DNA of 13,359 bases from JAITWN01 sp964384095 (GTDB lineage Bacteria; Pseudomonadota; Gammaproteobacteria; SZUA-140), in assembly GCA_964384095.1 (NCBI GenBank), contig CAYLKC010000053.1:1-13359 (forward strand), given 5' to 3'. This document shows, piece after piece, positions 1-7,685 of the stretch. Both the position numbers and the translations under genes were made by a program. Under the pieces are notes generated by a model, which saw only the letters and a list, made by a program, of their open reading frames with translations, made no database searches and was not told where the DNA came from. The number at the start of each line of letters is the position of its first letter. Position 1 is the first letter of the stretch.

Positions 1-605
<605 letters not shown>

Positions 606-606
<1 letters not shown>

Positions 607-1451
607 TGGCGCCCGAGGTCCTCGGCGAGCATCGTTGCTTCGGCGGCGTGCAGGGCTTCTATCGCCATCAGTCAGAGAGCTGTGCCGGTGCGATGCGCTT
701 TTCGGTTTTCGTGCCACCGGGCGCGTCGCCGGAGCGCAAGGTGCCGGTGCTGTATTACCTGGCCGGACTGACCTGTACCGAGGAGACCTTCATGATCAAG
801 GCCGGGGCCCAGCGCCGCGCCGCCGAGCTCGGCATCGCGCTGGTCGCGCCCGACACCAGCCCGCGCGAGACCGGCTTTGTCGGCGCAACGGATGACTGGG
901 ACTTCGGCGAGGGCGCCGGCTTCTGGCTCGACGCAACCCGCCCGCCGTGGCGCGACCGCTTCCGCATGTACCGCTACGCGAGCCGCGAGCTCCCGGACCT
1001 CATCGCCCGCCACTTCCCGGTCGACGTCGCCCGCAGCGGGATCTTCGGCCACTCGATGGGCGGCCACGGCGCGCTGACGATTGCGCTGAAGCACCCCGAG
1101 CATTTCCGCTCAGTCTCGGCCTTCGCACCGATCGTCGCGCCGTCGGCGGTGCCGTGGGGCCAGAAGGCGTTCACGCGCTATCTCGGCGACGACGACCTGG
1201 CCTGGGCCGAATACGATGCCTGCGCGCTGGTCAGCCGCCGGACCTTCCCGGGCACGATCCTGATCGACCAGGGTGAGGCCGATCCGTTTCTCGACCGCGA
1301 GCTGCGCCCGGAGTTGTTCGAGCAGGCCTGCGAGCGGGCCGGCCAGGCGCTGACGCTGCGCCGCCATGCCGGCTACGACCACGGCTATTACTTCATCTCG
1401 ACCTTCATCGCCGACCACCTGGAGCATCACGCCGTCGCGCTGGGAGTGTGA
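606..1451 (+). CDS. fghA: S-formylglutathione hydrolase
   Basis: This alpha/beta-hydrolase of the esterase D family (281 aa, the usual length) hydrolyses S-formylglutathione to formate and glutathione, the second step of glutathione-dependent formaldehyde detoxification. The catalytic triad is visible: the nucleophile Ser150 in GHSMGG, Asp226 in DQGEADPF and His259 in YDHGYYF. Further family hallmarks are YYLAGLTCTEE near residues 50-60, which contains the conserved oxyanion and cysteine region, and GAGFWLDAT near 104-111. The ATG overlaps the last base of the dehydrogenase stop codon, so translational coupling is likely. The start fits the family because the protein opens with the expected HRCFGGVQGFYRH-type segment within ten residues. 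The gene is also called frmB, estD or yeiG in other genomes. No regulator gene such as frmR is visible next to it. Confidence 0.95.
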
Positions 1452-1590
1452 AGGGGGTCACGGATACCGGCACCCCTCCGATTTAGCATGGGCACATCGG
1501 GCGCAGCAGGCTCACGCGCCGCCGCTCCACCTGTGTGGGCGGCTGCGCCGAGGCGACCCGCCCCATGGCCAGGAACTGGAGGAACACCGA

Positions 1591-1998
1591 ATGAAGACCT
1601 TGACCCGACATACCGTACGCGGTGCGCTGCTGGCCCTGTCGCTTGCCCTTGCGCACACGGCGGCCGCCGATCCCTACGCGGCCGGTTTCAACGCCGCAAT
1701 CGAGGGCGACTACCGCACCGCGGCCGCGAACTGGGCGCAGCTTGCCAACGGTAACGACGGCCGCGCGCAGTTCCACCTCGCGCTGCTCTATCACGCCGGC
1801 CTGCATGTCGAGCAGAACGAGAAGATTGCGGTACAGCTGTATCGTGCCGCGGCCGAAAACGGGGTCATCGAGGCGCAGGAATACCTCGCGGTCGCCTATC
1901 AGCATGGCTGGTTCGGACTGCCGCAGGATGACCGGCGCGCCGCGCACTGGCTGAGCCGACTCGACCAGGGGCCGCTGCACCAGATCGCGCAACGCTGA
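1591..1998 (+). CDS. small exported Sel1-repeat (TPR-like) protein
   Basis: This 135-residue protein starts at an ATG preceded by GGAGGA at 1578-1583, 7 nt upstream, so longer upstream readings in the same frame are unlikely. Residues 1-26 look like a Sec signal peptide: a basic start, a hydrophobic LLALSLALA core and cleavage after A-A-A near residue 26. The mature part carries two degenerate Sel1-like repeats, about residues 58-93 (AQFHLALLYHAG then AVQLYRAAAENG) and 94-124 (AQEYLAVAYQHG then AAHWLSRL). Such repeats form a short alpha-solenoid that mediates protein contacts. It is therefore probably a periplasmic scaffold or adaptor; partner and pathway cannot be told. It stands alone between the formaldehyde operon and the convergent recJ gene, with 139 bp upstream in which I see no convincing promoter. 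The Sel1 family call is good; the function is unknown. Confidence 0.82.
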   Translation: MKTLTRHTVRGALLALSLALAHTAAADPYAAGFNAAIEGDYRTAAANWAQLANGNDGRAQFHLALLYHAGLHVEQNEKIAVQLYRAAAENGVIEAQEYLAVAYQHGWFGLPQDDRRAAHWLSRLDQGPLHQIAQR

Positions 1999-2011
1999 GC
2001 AGTCGATGACC

Positions 2012-2049
2012 GGGGCCGGCGCCGATGGCAATCAGTCGGCGCCGGCCTC
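2012..2049. terminator. strong hairpin in the convergent gap, candidate bidirectional terminator
   Basis: Perfect 12-bp arms lie at 2014-2025 (GGCCGGCGCCGA) and 2036-2047, extendable by a G-T and a G-C pair, with a 10-nt loop at 2026-2035. It sits 15 nt after the stop of the Sel1-repeat gene. The recJ stop codon (2032-2034 on the minus strand) falls inside the loop. The position between two convergent genes suits a shared terminator. There is no clean T-run on either side (only CTCTTCCGTT on the plus strand), so intrinsic termination is inferred from the stem rather than proven. Confidence 0.5.
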
Positions 2050-3792
2050 TTCCGTTATATGCTCGATGATCAGCTGCGGACTGCGTTGGCCGCGGAATTC
2101 ATTGACGTCGAGGCGATAGGCGACATGGATCTCGCCGCTGGGGACGCGCTCGCAGTCCTCGCCGGCATTGAATGCGATTGCGTCGATCGGCGCCCCGGCG
2201 CCGGCCGGCGCCAGCACCATCTTCAGATGCCGCTCGCCGACGATACGACAGTCACGCACCTCGAAACGGCCATCGAATACCGGCTCCGGAAACCCCTGCC
2301 CCCACGGCCCGCCACTGCGTAGCTGTTCCGCGAGTTCCAGCGATAGCTCGCCGGGCGACAGCTCGCCGTCCGTATAGATTACGCCCTCGATTTCGGCCGG
2401 ATCGAGATGCCGGCGGACCTCGGCCTCGAACGCCGCCCTGAAGGTGTCAAAGTCGTCGCGGCCGAGGCTGAGCCCCGCCGCCATCGCATGTCCGCCGAAC
2501 TTCGGCACCAGACCGGGATGACGCGCGGCCACCGCATCGATCGCGTCGCGGATATGCAGCCCCGGCACCGAGCGCGCGGAGCCCTTGAGCTCGCCATCGC
2601 CGGCCGGCGCGAAGGCGATCACCGGGCGGTGCACCCGGTCCTTGATGCGCGACGCGAGGATGCCGATGACGCCCTGGTGCCAATCCTCGTGATACAGGCA
2701 CAGGCTCACCGAGGTCGACGCCAGCGCGTCGATCGAGTCCAGGTCGTCGAGATGCGCGAGCGCCTGGCTCTGCATCTCCGCCTCGATTCTGCGCCGCTCG
2801 TGGTTCAGATCATCGAGTCTCGCGGCGATCGTGCCCGCCCGTGCCTCGTCATCGGTGAGCAGGCATTCAATGCCGAGCGACATGTCTTCGAGTCGACCGG
2901 CGGCATTCAGCCGCGGCCCCAGCGCAAAACCGAGATCGGCGGCGACGATGCGGCCCGGACTGCGCTTCGCGACCGCGATCAGCGCGCGTATGCCGGCGCA
3001 GCACTGGCCGCGGCGAATGCGCGCGAGCCCCTGTGCGACCAGGATGCGGTTGTTGTGATCGAGCGTGACGACATCGGCAACCGTGCCGAGCGCGACCAGG
3101 TCGAGCAGGTCGGCCAGCCTCGGATCCGGCAGTCCGGCTTCGCCGAACCAGCCGCACTCGCGCAGGCGCCGGCGCAGGGCCAGCATCACGTAGAAGATCA
3201 CGCCGACCCCGGCGAGGTGCTTGCTCGGAAAGGCGTCGCCCGGGCAGTTCGGATTGACGATGACATCGGCGGCCGGCAATGACGCGCCCGGCAGGTGATG
3301 GTCGGTGATCAGCACGCGGATGCCGAGCATGCGCGCGGCGGCGACGCCTTCGATGCTCGAGATGCCGTTGTCGACGGTGATGATCAGGTCCGGCCGGCGC
3401 GTCTGCGCGGCCAGCTTGACGATCTCCGGGGTGAGGCCATAGCCGTATTCGAAGCGGTTCGGCACCAGATAACCGACCTCGCGCGCGCCCATCATGCGCA
3501 GCGCGCGGACCGCGAGCGCGGAGCTGGTGGCGCCGTCGGCGTCGAAGTCACCGATGACGAGGATGCGGGCATCGGCGGCCATCTGCGCATGCAGCAGCGC
3601 AGCGGCCTCGTCGACGCCGCCGAGCAGCCCCGGCGGGTACAGGCGCTCCAGCGAGCTTTCGAGCTCGGCCCAGTCGGTCACCCTGCGCGCGGCGTAGATT
3701 CGCCGCAGCACCGGATGGAGGTCGCCGGGCAGCGACGGGGCCGGCTCTCCGCCGGCGGCGCCGGTACGGCGTCTGATGTGGATTCTGCTCAC
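2032..3792 (-). CDS. recJ: single-stranded-DNA-specific exonuclease RecJ
   Basis: RecJ is a 5'-3' single-strand DNA exonuclease of the DHH phosphoesterase superfamily that works in RecFOR recombination, mismatch repair and base-excision repair. The protein is 586 aa against about 577 in E. coli. The catalytic metal-binding motifs are all visible: DFDADGATS (82-90), DNGISS (141-146), DHH (164-166), the family segment GFALGPRLNAAGRL (288-301) and the DHHA1 motif GGHAMAAG (433-440). The C-terminal OB-like region contains GPWGQGFPEPVFDG and VGERHLK. I chose the GTG at 3792 because its protein (VSRIHIRRR...) lines up with the known RecJ N-terminus, an AGGG lies 9 nt upstream, and longer versions would run into the preceding gene. 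It starts 5 nt after the RpfE-like stop, so the two are probably co-transcribed. Confidence 0.96.
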   Translation of the reverse strand: MSRIHIRRRTGAAGGEPAPSLPGDLHPVLRRIYAARRVTDWAELESSLERLYPPGLLGGVDEAAALLHAQMAADARILVIGDFDADGATSSALAVRALRMMGAREVGYLVPNRFEYGYGLTPEIVKLAAQTRRPDLIITVDNGISSIEGVAAARMLGIRVLITDHHLPGASLPAADVIVNPNCPGDAFPSKHLAGVGVIFYVMLALRRRLRECGWFGEAGLPDPRLADLLDLVALGTVADVVTLDHNNRILVAQGLARIRRGQCCAGIRALIAVAKRSPGRIVAADLGFALGPRLNAAGRLEDMSLGIECLLTDDEARAGTIAARLDDLNHERRRIEAEMQSQALAHLDDLDSIDALASTSVSLCLYHEDWHQGVIGILASRIKDRVHRPVIAFAPAGDGELKGSARSVPGLHIRDAIDAVAARHPGLVPKFGGHAMAAGLSLGRDDFDTFRAAFEAEVRRHLDPAEIEGVIYTDGELSPGELSLELAEQLRSGGPWGQGFPEPVFDGRFEVRDCRIVGERHLKMVLAPAGAGAPIDAIAFNAGEDCERVPSGEIHVAYRLDVNEFRGQRSPQLIIEHITEEAGAD

Positions 3793-3797
3793 TCCCG

Positions 3798-4910
3798 TCA
3801 ACCCTGATTGTGCAATGGATAGTCCGTCATCGGCCGCCTGCGACGCCACCAGCGGCGCAGCGCCGCCCGGGTGACATGATACCCGGCGCCATCCGCCGCG
3901 CAAATCACGAGCTCGTCGAGTTCGCCGCCGCGCAGGGCCGCGGCCAGTGGCGCGATCCAGTCCCGCGCGATGGCCTGCAGGCGCTCGCGCCACAGCTCGA
4001 GCGCGCCGAGCCGCTGCGCCTCCTCGAGGCCGTCGAGCAGCACCAGGTGCGCGCCGCCGCCGGCGCGTCGCAACCAGTCGGCGGCATCGGCCGGCAGCGC
4101 GGCGACTTCGATACCGGCATGGAGCGCGAGTCCGCGCGCGAGCGGGTCATCGCTCCAGACCGCGCCCTGGGCGCAGACCGGCGCGGCCGCCAACTCCCCG
4201 CCACCCCAGATCCAGACACCGCTGATCTCGACCCGTCCCTCCGCGCGACGCGCCTGGTTGACCGGGCTGTCATGACACAACATCTGGATCTCGTTCAGCA
4301 GGCCGCGCCAGCGCCGCCCGGCCACGCCGCCCGGCATGTGGGGAAACAGGTCGCCGCCGATCACTTCCGGCAGCGGGTCGAAACAGACCTCGGGGGGGGC
4401 CGGCCAGCGGAAATACCAGCGCGAGGGCACCGGCGCAATCAGCTGCACACCCTCTCCGGCGAGATGGGCATTGATCCGTGCGCACAGCGCCCCGGCCTCA
4501 TCGGCGCGGATGTCGAGTCCGCCCCCGCCGGTCATGGTCAGGCGATCGCGGCCGGCCTCGATATGGACCGGGTCGGCGCGCAACCAGTATCCCGGCTGGC
4601 GCGCGCCGGTGTCATTGAGCAGCGTCAATGCGGCGACCGGAAAATCGGCATCGGCGTCCGCTGTGGGGGACGCGTCCAGCCCGAAGGCCGAACGCAGCGC
4701 GGCGTCCCGCCCCTGTCCGCCGCCCTCGACGCGATCCGCGCGCGCGAGCAGGACCTCCAGCGCGCCGAGCTCGAGTCCCTCCAACAACCCGGCCGAGCGC
4801 GGCCAGCCGGTGGCGGTCAGGCCCGGCGCGAGCAGGGTCAGGCTGCGTGACGCCGGAGGGGTGTTCGTCGGGGTGTCAGCGTGACCAGCAGTCCGGTGCG
4901 GTGGAGGCAT
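3798..4910 (-). CDS. RpfE-family conserved protein (phosphoglycerate-mutase-like annotation in some genomes)
   Basis: This 370-residue cytoplasmic protein has no signal peptide or membrane segment. It matches a family I recognise from the gene upstream of recJ in Xanthomonas (rpfE) and other proteobacteria. Supporting segments are the N-terminal LTLLAPGL (24-31), YWLRADPVHIE (108-118), LNEIQMLCHDSPVNQAR (205-221) and VWIWGGG (232-238). Some databases label relatives as regulatory protein RpfE type or phosphoglycerate mutase, but I see no complete metal-binding signature and no biochemical role can be assigned. The ATG at 4910 lies inside the end of the pilE-like gene (35-nt overlap). The conserved region begins only near residue 23 and I see no ATG, GTG or TTG closer to it in frame, so the Pro/Thr-rich first 20 residues may be a loose extension. 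recJ follows after 5 nt. Family confidence is good; function is unknown. Confidence 0.82.
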   Translation of the reverse strand: MPPPHRTAGHADTPTNTPPASRSLTLLAPGLTATGWPRSAGLLEGLELGALEVLLARADRVEGGGQGRDAALRSAFGLDASPTADADADFPVAALTLLNDTGARQPGYWLRADPVHIEAGRDRLTMTGGGGLDIRADEAGALCARINAHLAGEGVQLIAPVPSRWYFRWPAPPEVCFDPLPEVIGGDLFPHMPGGVAGRRWRGLLNEIQMLCHDSPVNQARRAEGRVEISGVWIWGGGELAAAPVCAQGAVWSDDPLARGLALHAGIEVAALPADAADWLRRAGGGAHLVLLDGLEEAQRLGALELWRERLQAIARDWIAPLAAALRGGELDELVICAADGAGYHVTRAALRRWWRRRRPMTDYPLHNQG

Positions 4911-5319
4911 TCAGGTCGGGGCCCGACTGGTCCAGCACGAACAGCGCGCAGCGATCCCCGGCCTGGCTGGCGCCAGGGCGCGGCACCGCGCGCGCGCGAA
5001 AGGCAGAGCGCGGGTCAGCGACCGCGTCGAGACTGATCCGGTAATACCGTTCGGGCGAATCCGCCTCATCCCCATGCCATCCCAGTTCCGCCAGGTTCGT
5101 TGCGTAGCGCCGGTGTCCGGCGCGATAGCGCTCCTGGTCGAGCTGCACCTTATGCAGCGCCACGATTGCGTCGAGCCGCTTGCCCTTGCGCACCTGCTCA
5201 CTGAACGCGGGCCAGGCCAGCGTCGCCAGCAGAGCGGCGATCGCGATGACGACCAGCAGCTCGATCAGCGTGATGCCGCGCGCGCCCGCGCCCGGCCCCT
5301 CATCCGGATTCCTATCCAT
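4876..5319 (-). CDS. pilE: type IV minor pilin, PilE-like
   Basis: This is a 147-residue type IV prepilin. The N-terminus has a 15-residue charged leader ending in Gly, a cleavage site G15|I16-T-L-I-E with the conserved Glu at +5 (E20), and a hydrophobic helix LLVVIAIAALLATLAWPAF. This is a class III signal for prepilin peptidase PilD and the helix by which pilins pack in the fibre. The +1 residue is Ile rather than the usual Phe. The C-terminus has a Cys124-Cys144 pair around ALFVLDQSGPDLN...DCW, the disulfide-bounded loop typical of PilE minor pilins. The start at 5319 is chosen because GGAGGG (5332-5327) lies 7 nt upstream. It is transcribed away from the other minor pilin genes, and the RpfE-like gene begins inside its end. 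It is more likely a minor than a major pilin. Confidence 0.87.
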   Translation of the reverse strand: MDRNPDEGPGAGARGITLIELLVVIAIAALLATLAWPAFSEQVRKGKRLDAIVALHKVQLDQERYRAGHRRYATNLAELGWHGDEADSPERYYRISLDAVADPRSAFRARAVPRPGASQAGDRCALFVLDQSGPDLNASTAPDCWSR

Positions 5320-5465
5320 TTTCGCGCCCTCCATGGCACTGACAGCCCGCAAGATTCCGATAGGCCCCGGCGCGCGTCCCTGCTGCAATGACCTGGCCGG
5401 CCCGGACCTCGCCGGATCATAACCAGCCGGGACCGCCGCTTCAACCACCGCCACGGAGGGCGATG
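5320..5465. promoter_or_regulatory. divergent spacer between pilE and fimT, presumed to hold both promoters
   Basis: The two pilin transcription units start head to head here, so promoters for both the pilE-rpfE-recJ chain and the fimT-pilW-pilX-pilV operon should lie in these 146 bp or within the opposite gene. Good ribosome sites are visible at each edge (minus strand GGAGGG at 5332-5327; plus strand GGAGGG at 5455-5460). I could not find a convincing sigma-70 pair or a sigma-54 GG-N10-GC element on either strand. The assignment therefore rests on gene orientation only. Confidence 0.45.
5455..5460 (+). promoter_or_regulatory. ribosome binding site deciding the fimT start
   Basis: The GGAGGG here stands 2 nt before a first ATG (5463) and 5 nt before a second ATG (5466). 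The second spacing is within the usual range, so the shorter form starting at 5466 is preferred. The difference is one Met and leaves the prepilin leader intact. Confidence 0.6.
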
Positions 5466-5987
5466 ATGCAAAGGCAAGCGCCACGCGGACTGACGCTGAT
5501 CGAGCTGTTGCTGGCCCTGACCATCGTTGCCATCGTCGCGACCACGAGCCTGCCGTCTATGCGCGCGCTGATCGAGCGTCAGCAGCTGCGCGGTGCGGTC
5601 AACGACCTGCATGCCGAGCTGCTGAATGCGCGCCGCGAGGCGCTCCGGCGCAATACACCGGTCAGCCTGTCCTTCCGGCGCGACGAGGGCGGCGCCCCCT
5701 GGTGTTACGCGCTCAGCGACGACGGCCCCTGCGACTGCTTCGAGGCCGACGCTTGCACGCTGTCGGGCGCGGCGCGGCGCATCACCCGCGGCGACGGCTT
5801 CGGCGCCGTCGCGCTGGTCACGAACTTCACGCCGCTGCATACGGCGACCTTCCAGCCGGCGCGCGGCACCGCCAATGCCGGCACTGCGACGCTGTCGATC
5901 GGTGGACGCCGCGTCGAGGTCCGTCTCAGCGCCCTCGGCCGCGTGCGCGTCTGTTCCGATGACGTCACGGACTATCCGCCATGCTGA
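5466..5987 (+). CDS. fimT: type IV pilin-like protein FimT/GspH family
   Basis: This 173-residue pseudopilin/minor pilin begins with a short leader MQRQAPRG cleaved after G8. It continues with LTLIE (Glu at +5, E13) and a hydrophobic helix LLALTIVAIVATTSLPSM, the class III signal of type IV pilins. The segment after the helix (LRGAVNDLHAELLNARREAL, then a beta-rich domain) is typical of the GspH/FimT domain, in which the helix is followed by Ala/Arg-rich spacing. It is presumed to sit at the pilus tip or help prime assembly in the inner membrane. It carries six cysteines (80, 89, 91, 97, 163, 173), more than usual, consistent with disulfides formed in the periplasm. It is the first gene of the plus-strand pilin operon and its end overlaps pilW by 7 nt. 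FimU is an alternative name for such proteins. Confidence 0.85.
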   Translation: MQRQAPRGLTLIELLLALTIVAIVATTSLPSMRALIERQQLRGAVNDLHAELLNARREALRRNTPVSLSFRRDEGGAPWCYALSDDGPCDCFEADACTLSGAARRITRGDGFGAVALVTNFTPLHTATFQPARGTANAGTATLSIGGRRVEVRLSALGRVRVCSDDVTDYPPC

Positions 5988-6628
5988 GATCATACCGACC
6001 CTGCCCCGGCTTCAGCCTCGTCGAGCTGATGGTGGCAATGACAATCGGGCTGTCCGTGATCGCCGGCGTCGCATTCGCGCTGTTCGGGACCGCGCAGGCA
6101 AGTCGCCAGGCGCTGCTCGAGGCACAGCTGCGGCAGGCGGTCGCGACTGCGATCACGGTCATCGACGGCGAGTTGCGCCGCGCCGGCTACTGGAGCGGCG
6201 CCGGTGACGCGGCGAACGCGCCGTTGCGCAACGGACACGCCACGCTGCAACAGCTCAGCGAAGATTGCCTGTTCTATGGCTACGACCGTGACGCCGACGA
6301 TGCCGACGGCCTTCCCGCCGATGACGACCGCTTCGGCCTGCGCCTGTCCGCCGGCGCCCTGCAGATTCGCACCAGCGGACCGCCTTGCGCAGCGCCCTGC
6401 ACCTCATGTACCGGCGGCAACTGGTTTGCGGTCAACGACCCGCAGTGGGTCATCATCGAGCGCTTGACGTTCCGCGAGATCGCCCGCGAGCTGCCGCTCG
6501 ACGACGATGCCCGGCGACTGACGGTGCGCGAGATCGAGGTGACTCTGGCCGGGCGCCTGCGTCACGCCACCGAACTGCGTCATCGCGCCCATGCGCGAAT
6601 CGCGCTGCGCAATGACGGGATACGCTGA
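5981..6628 (+). CDS. pilW: type IV pilus minor pilin PilW
   Basis: This 215-residue minor pilin has leader MLRSYRPCPG cleaved after G10, mature FSLVE (Glu at +5, E15) and the helix LMVAMTIGLSVIAGVAFALF. The following stretch (RQAVATAITVIDGELRRAGYW, residues 51-71) is the diagnostic PilW segment, where the helix leads into a predicted DGELRRAGYWG-like motif. An Asp-rich loop at 102-116 and a Cys cluster at 136, 140 and 143 come next. It is expected to form part of the tip-priming complex with FimT/PilV/PilX. The start is fixed by the leader; its ATG overlaps the fimT stop by 7 nt, and the pilX start lies 17 nt inside its end, so translation of all three is probably coupled. Confidence 0.87.
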   Translation: MLRSYRPCPGFSLVELMVAMTIGLSVIAGVAFALFGTAQASRQALLEAQLRQAVATAITVIDGELRRAGYWSGAGDAANAPLRNGHATLQQLSEDCLFYGYDRDADDADGLPADDDRFGLRLSAGALQIRTSGPPCAAPCTSCTGGNWFAVNDPQWVIIERLTFREIARELPLDDDARRLTVREIEVTLAGRLRHATELRHRAHARIALRNDGIR

Positions 6629-7682
6629 AGGCAACCGCCGTCGTGCCGGCGGCGCGGCGACGCTGTTCCTGGTCGCGGTGCTGCTGTTGGTGGCCGGTCT
6701 GATCGTGTTCCATGCCGCCCGCGTCGCGATGACAGATCAGCGTCTGACCGCGAATGATGTCCTCGCATTCGAGGCGCAGGCCGCCGCCGAGGCCGGCCTG
6801 GAATCCGCGTTCTCGCTGCTGGCCTCGCTCGATGCGTCGGAGTTGCCGTTCGACCCCGGCGGCCGGCTGTCGCTGACCGGACCGGCGCAGACGCTCGCGA
6901 ACGGCGCCGGCTTCACGACGCGCATTCACAACGAGGGCCTCCCGCCGGGGATCGATGGCCCGATCCAGGCCGAATCGACCGGCATTGCGAGCGATGGCGT
7001 CGGGCGCAGACAGGCGCGCCAGCTGGCGCGTCACGATCCCTGGCTCCCGCATCCACCGCCGGCGCCACTGATCGCCGGCGGCGACATCACGCTCGACGCG
7101 AATACGCGGTTGCGCCAGCCGTCGGGCGCCGTGGCCGCCTGGGCCGGCGGCGATCTTTCCGCGGACCCTGCCGCAGAGGTCGAGACCGCGATGGTCGAGG
7201 CCTGCGACGGCGAGGCGCTGTGCGGCGGCGACCCCCGCCTCACTGCGCTGGGCGCCGATCGCCTCGCCGCGAACTTCCTCGGACGGTCACCGGAGGCGCT
7301 GCGCGCGCGGACCCGTGCCTTCGACTGCGAGGCTTGTGACACCGGTGCGTTCACCGCCGGGGACGGACGACCCTGGTGGCTCAGCGGCGTCGACGACGCC
7401 GTCACGCTCGCCGGCGGTGTAGCGGGGTCGCCGGCGGCGCCGGTCATGCTGATCATCGACGGAAATCTCGAGGTCTCCGTCGATACCCATGTGCGCGGCC
7501 TGCTGCTCGTGCGAGGTGACTGGCGGCCCGGCGCCGGCCGGCTCACGGTCTCTGGCGCAGTCATCGTTACCGGCGCAGTGATGGCGCCAGCGCTCGACAT
7601 CGATTACGACGCCGCGATCCTCGAACGCCTCGCCGCGCGTGGCCCGTATACGCGGGTCAGCGGCAGCTGGATCGATTTCTGA
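6612..7682 (+). CDS. pilX: PilX-like minor pilin with enlarged C-terminal domain
   Basis: This 356-residue protein starts with a basic segment and one membrane helix at about residues 15-37 (GAATLFLVAVLLLVAGLIVFH). It continues with MTDQRLTANDVLAFEAQAAAEAGLE (40-64), which is the PilX N-terminal signature with its Ala/Glu-rich continuation. As in other PilX proteins the classical Glu at +5 is absent. The usual PilX is near 200 aa. Here residues about 150-330 add a Gly/Asp-rich stretch with repeated short beta-like units (LIAGGDITLDA, VMLIIDGNLEVSVD, GLLLVRGDWRPG, LTVSGAVIVTGAVMA), suggesting a beta-helical passenger, and two Cys pairs (198/204, 239/242). The start at 6612 gives a 17-nt overlap with pilW; an in-frame ATG at 6591 adds seven residues and cannot be excluded. 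pilV follows after 3 nt. Confidence 0.78.
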   Translation: MTGYAEGNRRRAGGAATLFLVAVLLLVAGLIVFHAARVAMTDQRLTANDVLAFEAQAAAEAGLESAFSLLASLDASELPFDPGGRLSLTGPAQTLANGAGFTTRIHNEGLPPGIDGPIQAESTGIASDGVGRRQARQLARHDPWLPHPPPAPLIAGGDITLDANTRLRQPSGAVAAWAGGDLSADPAAEVETAMVEACDGEALCGGDPRLTALGADRLAANFLGRSPEALRARTRAFDCEACDTGAFTAGDGRPWWLSGVDDAVTLAGGVAGSPAAPVMLIIDGNLEVSVDTHVRGLLLVRGDWRPGAGRLTVSGAVIVTGAVMAPALDIDYDAAILERLAARGPYTRVSGSWIDF

Positions 7683-7685
7683 GCG

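Noticed and set aside
1453..1478. AGGGG...CCCCT pairing just after the S-formylglutathione hydrolase stop, possible terminator
   Set aside because: Only about five pairs with a long loop and no T-tract; too weak to call.
1521..1543. Imperfect hairpin (GCCGCTCCAC / GTGGGCGGC) upstream of the Sel1-repeat gene
   Set aside because: The arms need a bulge, there is no T-run, and the position 48 nt before the gene fits no recognised riboswitch or terminator.
2407..3282. Open frame (291 codons) on the plus strand opposite recJ
   Set aside because: recJ is unambiguous here, and the antisense translation has no motifs and no ribosome site.
3810..4850. Long open frame (346 codons) on the plus strand opposite the RpfE-like gene
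   Set aside because: Arg/Ala/Gly-rich low-complexity translation with no family features, opposite a gene with recognisable conserved motifs; shadow frame.
5335..5350. TGGCAC in the pilin divergent spacer as a sigma-54 -24 element, since pilin genes often use sigma-54
   Set aside because: No GC dinucleotide in the correct -12 context follows at the required distance (the expected TTGC is absent).
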